16,052 nucleotides of DNA from Rhizobiaceae bacterium. Its GTDB lineage: Bacteria; Pseudomonadota; Alphaproteobacteria; Rhizobiales; Rhizobiaceae. The notes under the pieces were generated by a model. It saw nothing but the letters and a program-made list of their open reading frames with translations, was not told the DNA's origin and did no database searches. Below are positions 14,059 to 16,052 of the stretch, in pieces. Numbering within the stretch: position 1 is the first letter of the stretch; the number at the start of each line of letters is the position of its first letter. The translations under genes were made by a program, and so were the position numbers. The stretch covers positions 1-16,052 of the forward strand of contig SCRB01000687.1 of the NCBI GenBank assembly GCA_004299545.1. The letters are read 5' to 3'.

Positions 14059-16052
14059 TCACGACGTGTTGAGTCGGGCAAGGGCATCGTCCATCGTGGC
14101 GGCAGGAACGGGAATCAGGTCGGGCGCTTCCGTGAAGAGGAGCGCCGCCTCGACGGATTTTCCCGGATAAAGCGGCTTCAATAGCTCCCGGTAGAGTGCC
14201 ATTTGCAGGACATAGGTTTCCGGCACCTCCGCCGGGCTGGAAGGCGGAACGCGGTTGGTCTTGTAGTCCAGGATCAAGATCCGGTCGTCCGTGACGCCGA
14301 GGCGATCGATCTTGCCCGATATGGCGCGCTCCTTTCCCCTTATCGTCAATGTCCCCATGATGGAGACCTCCGCGCGCGAATTTCCGGCGAAGAGGGCCGC
14401 GAACCGCTCGTCGTCGAGAATACGGAAGATGGCGTCCAGCGCTTTCCGCCTCTCCCCGTCCGGCCATTTGGCACCGACGCGCGAAAGGTATCGCTGCGCG
14501 GCCGCGCTCCTCTCTCCGGTTGCGAGTTGCGGCAGGACCTGAAGCAGACGGTGCATGACCGTCCCGCGCTCGAGCGCGAAGGACGGTGTGGCGTCGGAAA
14601 GCACCGGCGACGACCGGATCGGTATTTCGCTGTTCTCCTCGATGAGGACGGAAGCGCCGGACGGTGCCAGCGGCCGCGGCAGCCCTTCCGCCGGCGGCAG
14701 GTGTTCTCCCAGTCTCTCGGGCATGGGTACGGCAGGAATTCGCGCGCCTTCGTCTGCCGCCTCCGGCTTTTGCGGCGGTGATGGAGGGGTGACGCAATAG
14801 CGATAGACCGGTTCCTCCGTGTCGAAGGGGGAGGCGCGTTCGCCGCAGTTGGCGCCGGCGAGCGCGTGCCTGACGATCGAGTGCCAGGTCATGTCGCCTG
14901 GCGCCCTCTTCCCGTGATAACCGCAGATGATGAGGCGGTCTTCGGCGCGGGTCATTCCGACATAGAGAAGCCGGCGATATTCTTCCTCCGCCTTCCTTGC
15001 CGCGTCTGTCTCCAGTTGCCCGAGGAAGGTGTTGGAGGTTCTCGATCCGGCGCGCCAGAGATAGCCGTTGCCGTGCCAGCCTCTCTGCGGCGGGGTGAAC
15101 GGGATGAGGCGGGGAAGGTGCGACCGGCTGAAAGGCGCGCTGCCGCCGTCGACGAGGAAGACGATGGGCGCTTCCAGGCCCTTGGCCGCATGAACCGTCA
15201 TGATCCGGACCTCGTCGCGGGTCTGGTCCATTTCGCGCTTGATTTCGGGGCCGGCCCTTTCCAGCGTCGCGAGAAAGGCCTCGAGACCCTGCAGCCCCGT
15301 CCTTTCCCCGTCGAGGCAGAAGCCCAGAAATTCGTCGAGGATTTCGCCGGCTTCGTGCCCGAGTCTGGCGATCATCCTGCCGTGCACCTTGTCGCGCGCC
15401 AGGATCGTGGCGTAAAATTCGAAGACGGGCTTGAAATCGGCTTCGGCGCGCCATGCGAGCAACTGCGCCAGAATCTGGCTAAGGGTCTTGTCCGCCCCAG
15501 CTTGTGCCTTCAGCCTCCCGAACAGGGAAATCCTTTTCTCCCTCCCTGCCGCGAGAGCGAAAAGGGCGTCTTCGGACAGGCCGAAAACCGGGCTTTTCAG
15601 GAGCGCTGCCAAGGAGAGATCGTCTTCCGGCTGCAGGACGAAATGCCCGAGCGCCAGAAGGTCCTTGACCGCGATGTGGTCCTGCAGCCTGAGCCGGTCC
15701 GCACCGGCCACGGGGATATGGCGCTCTTTCAGACTGCGCGAAAGGGCATGCACGAAACTGCCTCTCTTGCGGACCAGCACCATGATAGCGCCGGCCGTCA
15801 GCTTTTTTCCGTTGCCTTCTATGATGTCACCGGACCGGATCCAGTTCTCGATCGTTGCGGCGATGGCCTCAGCCACTCGCACGGCCGGTGTGGAGGCGTG
15901 GTCGATCGAAGCGCGCCAGTCCTCGGGCTGCTCGACCGCCGTTTCGCCGATCGTCGGCCAAAGCTCGACATAACCCGGCGCACCCACCCTGATTGGTTTG
16001 TGTTCGATGCTCTCGGGATCGTGCGTCAGCCCTTTCCGCACGGTTTCGAGGG
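14059..16052 (-). CDS. addA: Double-strand break repair helicase-nuclease AddA (C-terminal part)
   Basis: The frame is open to the window edge, so the N-terminal half, including the Walker A motif, lies outside; about 663 residues are visible of a family length near 1,150-1,200. AddA with AddB resects double-strand breaks for RecA loading, the alphaproteobacterial counterpart of RecBCD. Visible superfamily-1 motifs (numbered from the GTG at 16041, which is internal) are motif V, VRIMTVHAAKGLEAPIVFLVD (278-298), and motif VI, RRLLYVGMTRAEDRLI (356-371). The C-terminal RecB-type nuclease has GTVMHRLL (493-500), metal-binding Asp579 in GKIDRLG, Asp592-Tyr-Lys594 in LDYKTNR and Gln613 in LQMALYR, all intact. 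No iron-sulfur cysteines are seen, as expected for AddA rather than AddB. It is followed by trxA in the same direction. Confidence 0.93.
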   Translation of the reverse strand, partial: LETVRKGLTHDPESIEHKPIRVGAPGYVELWPTIGETAVEQPEDWRASIDHASTPAVRVAEAIAATIENWIRSGDIIEGNGKKLTAGAIMVLVRKRGSFVHALSRSLKERHIPVAGADRLRLQDHIAVKDLLALGHFVLQPEDDLSLAALLKSPVFGLSEDALFALAAGREKRISLFGRLKAQAGADKTLSQILAQLLAWRAEADFKPVFEFYATILARDKVHGRMIARLGHEAGEILDEFLGFCLDGERTGLQGLEAFLATLERAGPEIKREMDQTRDEVRIMTVHAAKGLEAPIVFLVDGGSAPFSRSHLPRLIPFTPPQRGWHGNGYLWRAGSRTSNTFLGQLETDAARKAEEEYRRLLYVGMTRAEDRLIICGYHGKRAPGDMTWHSIVRHALAGANCGERASPFDTEEPVYRYCVTPPSPPQKPEAADEGARIPAVPMPERLGEHLPPAEGLPRPLAPSGASVLIEENSEIPIRSSPVLSDATPSFALERGTVMHRLLQVLPQLATGERSAAAQRYLSRVGAKWPDGERRKALDAIFRILDDERFAALFAGNSRAEVSIMGTLTIRGKERAISGKIDRLGVTDDRILILDYKTNRVPPSSPAEVPETYVLQMALYRELLKPLYPGKSVEAALLFTEAPDLIPVPAATMDDALARLNTS

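Noticed and set aside
14042..15454. 470-codon second frame inside addA
   Set aside because: Out-of-frame shadow with very high Arg content; the AddA frame holds all helicase and nuclease motifs through the same stretch.
1..16052. Mobile elements, tRNA or attachment sites that would explain an inserted locus
   Set aside because: I found no transposase, integrase, tRNA gene, CRISPR repeat or long direct repeat anywhere in the window.

Overview
This is a dense, GC-rich stretch with no RNA genes, insertion sequences, integrases or CRISPR. Protein signatures and gene neighbours (intracellular PHB depolymerase, alphaproteobacterial AddA next to TrxA, a CUT2-type ABC importer with an IclR regulator) point to an alphaproteobacterium, most likely Rhizobiales/Rhizobiaceae. 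That placement rests on family recognition, not on a database search.

Layout. Left (1-1500): a short upstream region with a 17-bp palindrome overlapping a candidate promoter, then phaZ (+), an intracellular polyhydroxybutyrate depolymerase. Centre-left (1520-7054, minus strand): five genes, transcribed in the order DSD1-fold PLP enzyme, RidA, aspartoacylase/succinylglutamate-desuccinylase-like deacylase, N-acyl-D-amino-acid deacylase, and an unrecognised 398-residue protein. The last three are linked by ATGA stop/start overlaps. Centre (7102-8043, +): a COG3618-type amidohydrolase starting at a probable TTG codon; it diverges from the PLP enzyme gene and runs 27 bp into the end of the transporter operon. 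Centre-right (8017-12528, minus): substrate-binding protein, two-domain ATPase and two different permeases of a CUT2 (ribose/galactose-type) importer. Then a divergent IclR regulator (12748-13548, +); the 219-bp gap holds nested inverted repeats that look like its operator. Right (13583-16052, minus): a rho-independent terminator, trxA, and the 3' half of addA, which runs off the window.

How the genes fit together. From iclR to the unknown gene the content reads as one uptake-and-breakdown locus. An importer brings in a small molecule, two unrelated amide hydrolases and an amidohydrolase trim it, the DSD1-fold enzyme eliminates or cleaves a D-3-hydroxy-amino acid, and RidA clears the reactive imine/enamine. 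This resembles known D-aminoacylase/RidA/D-amino-acid deaminase clusters, but it adds a sugar-type importer, a desuccinylase-like enzyme, a lactonase-like amidohydrolase and an uncharacterised protein. The substrate cannot be read from the sequence. phaZ, trxA and addA are housekeeping neighbours; the catabolic locus sits where, from memory, many Rhizobiaceae carry folC next to trxA.
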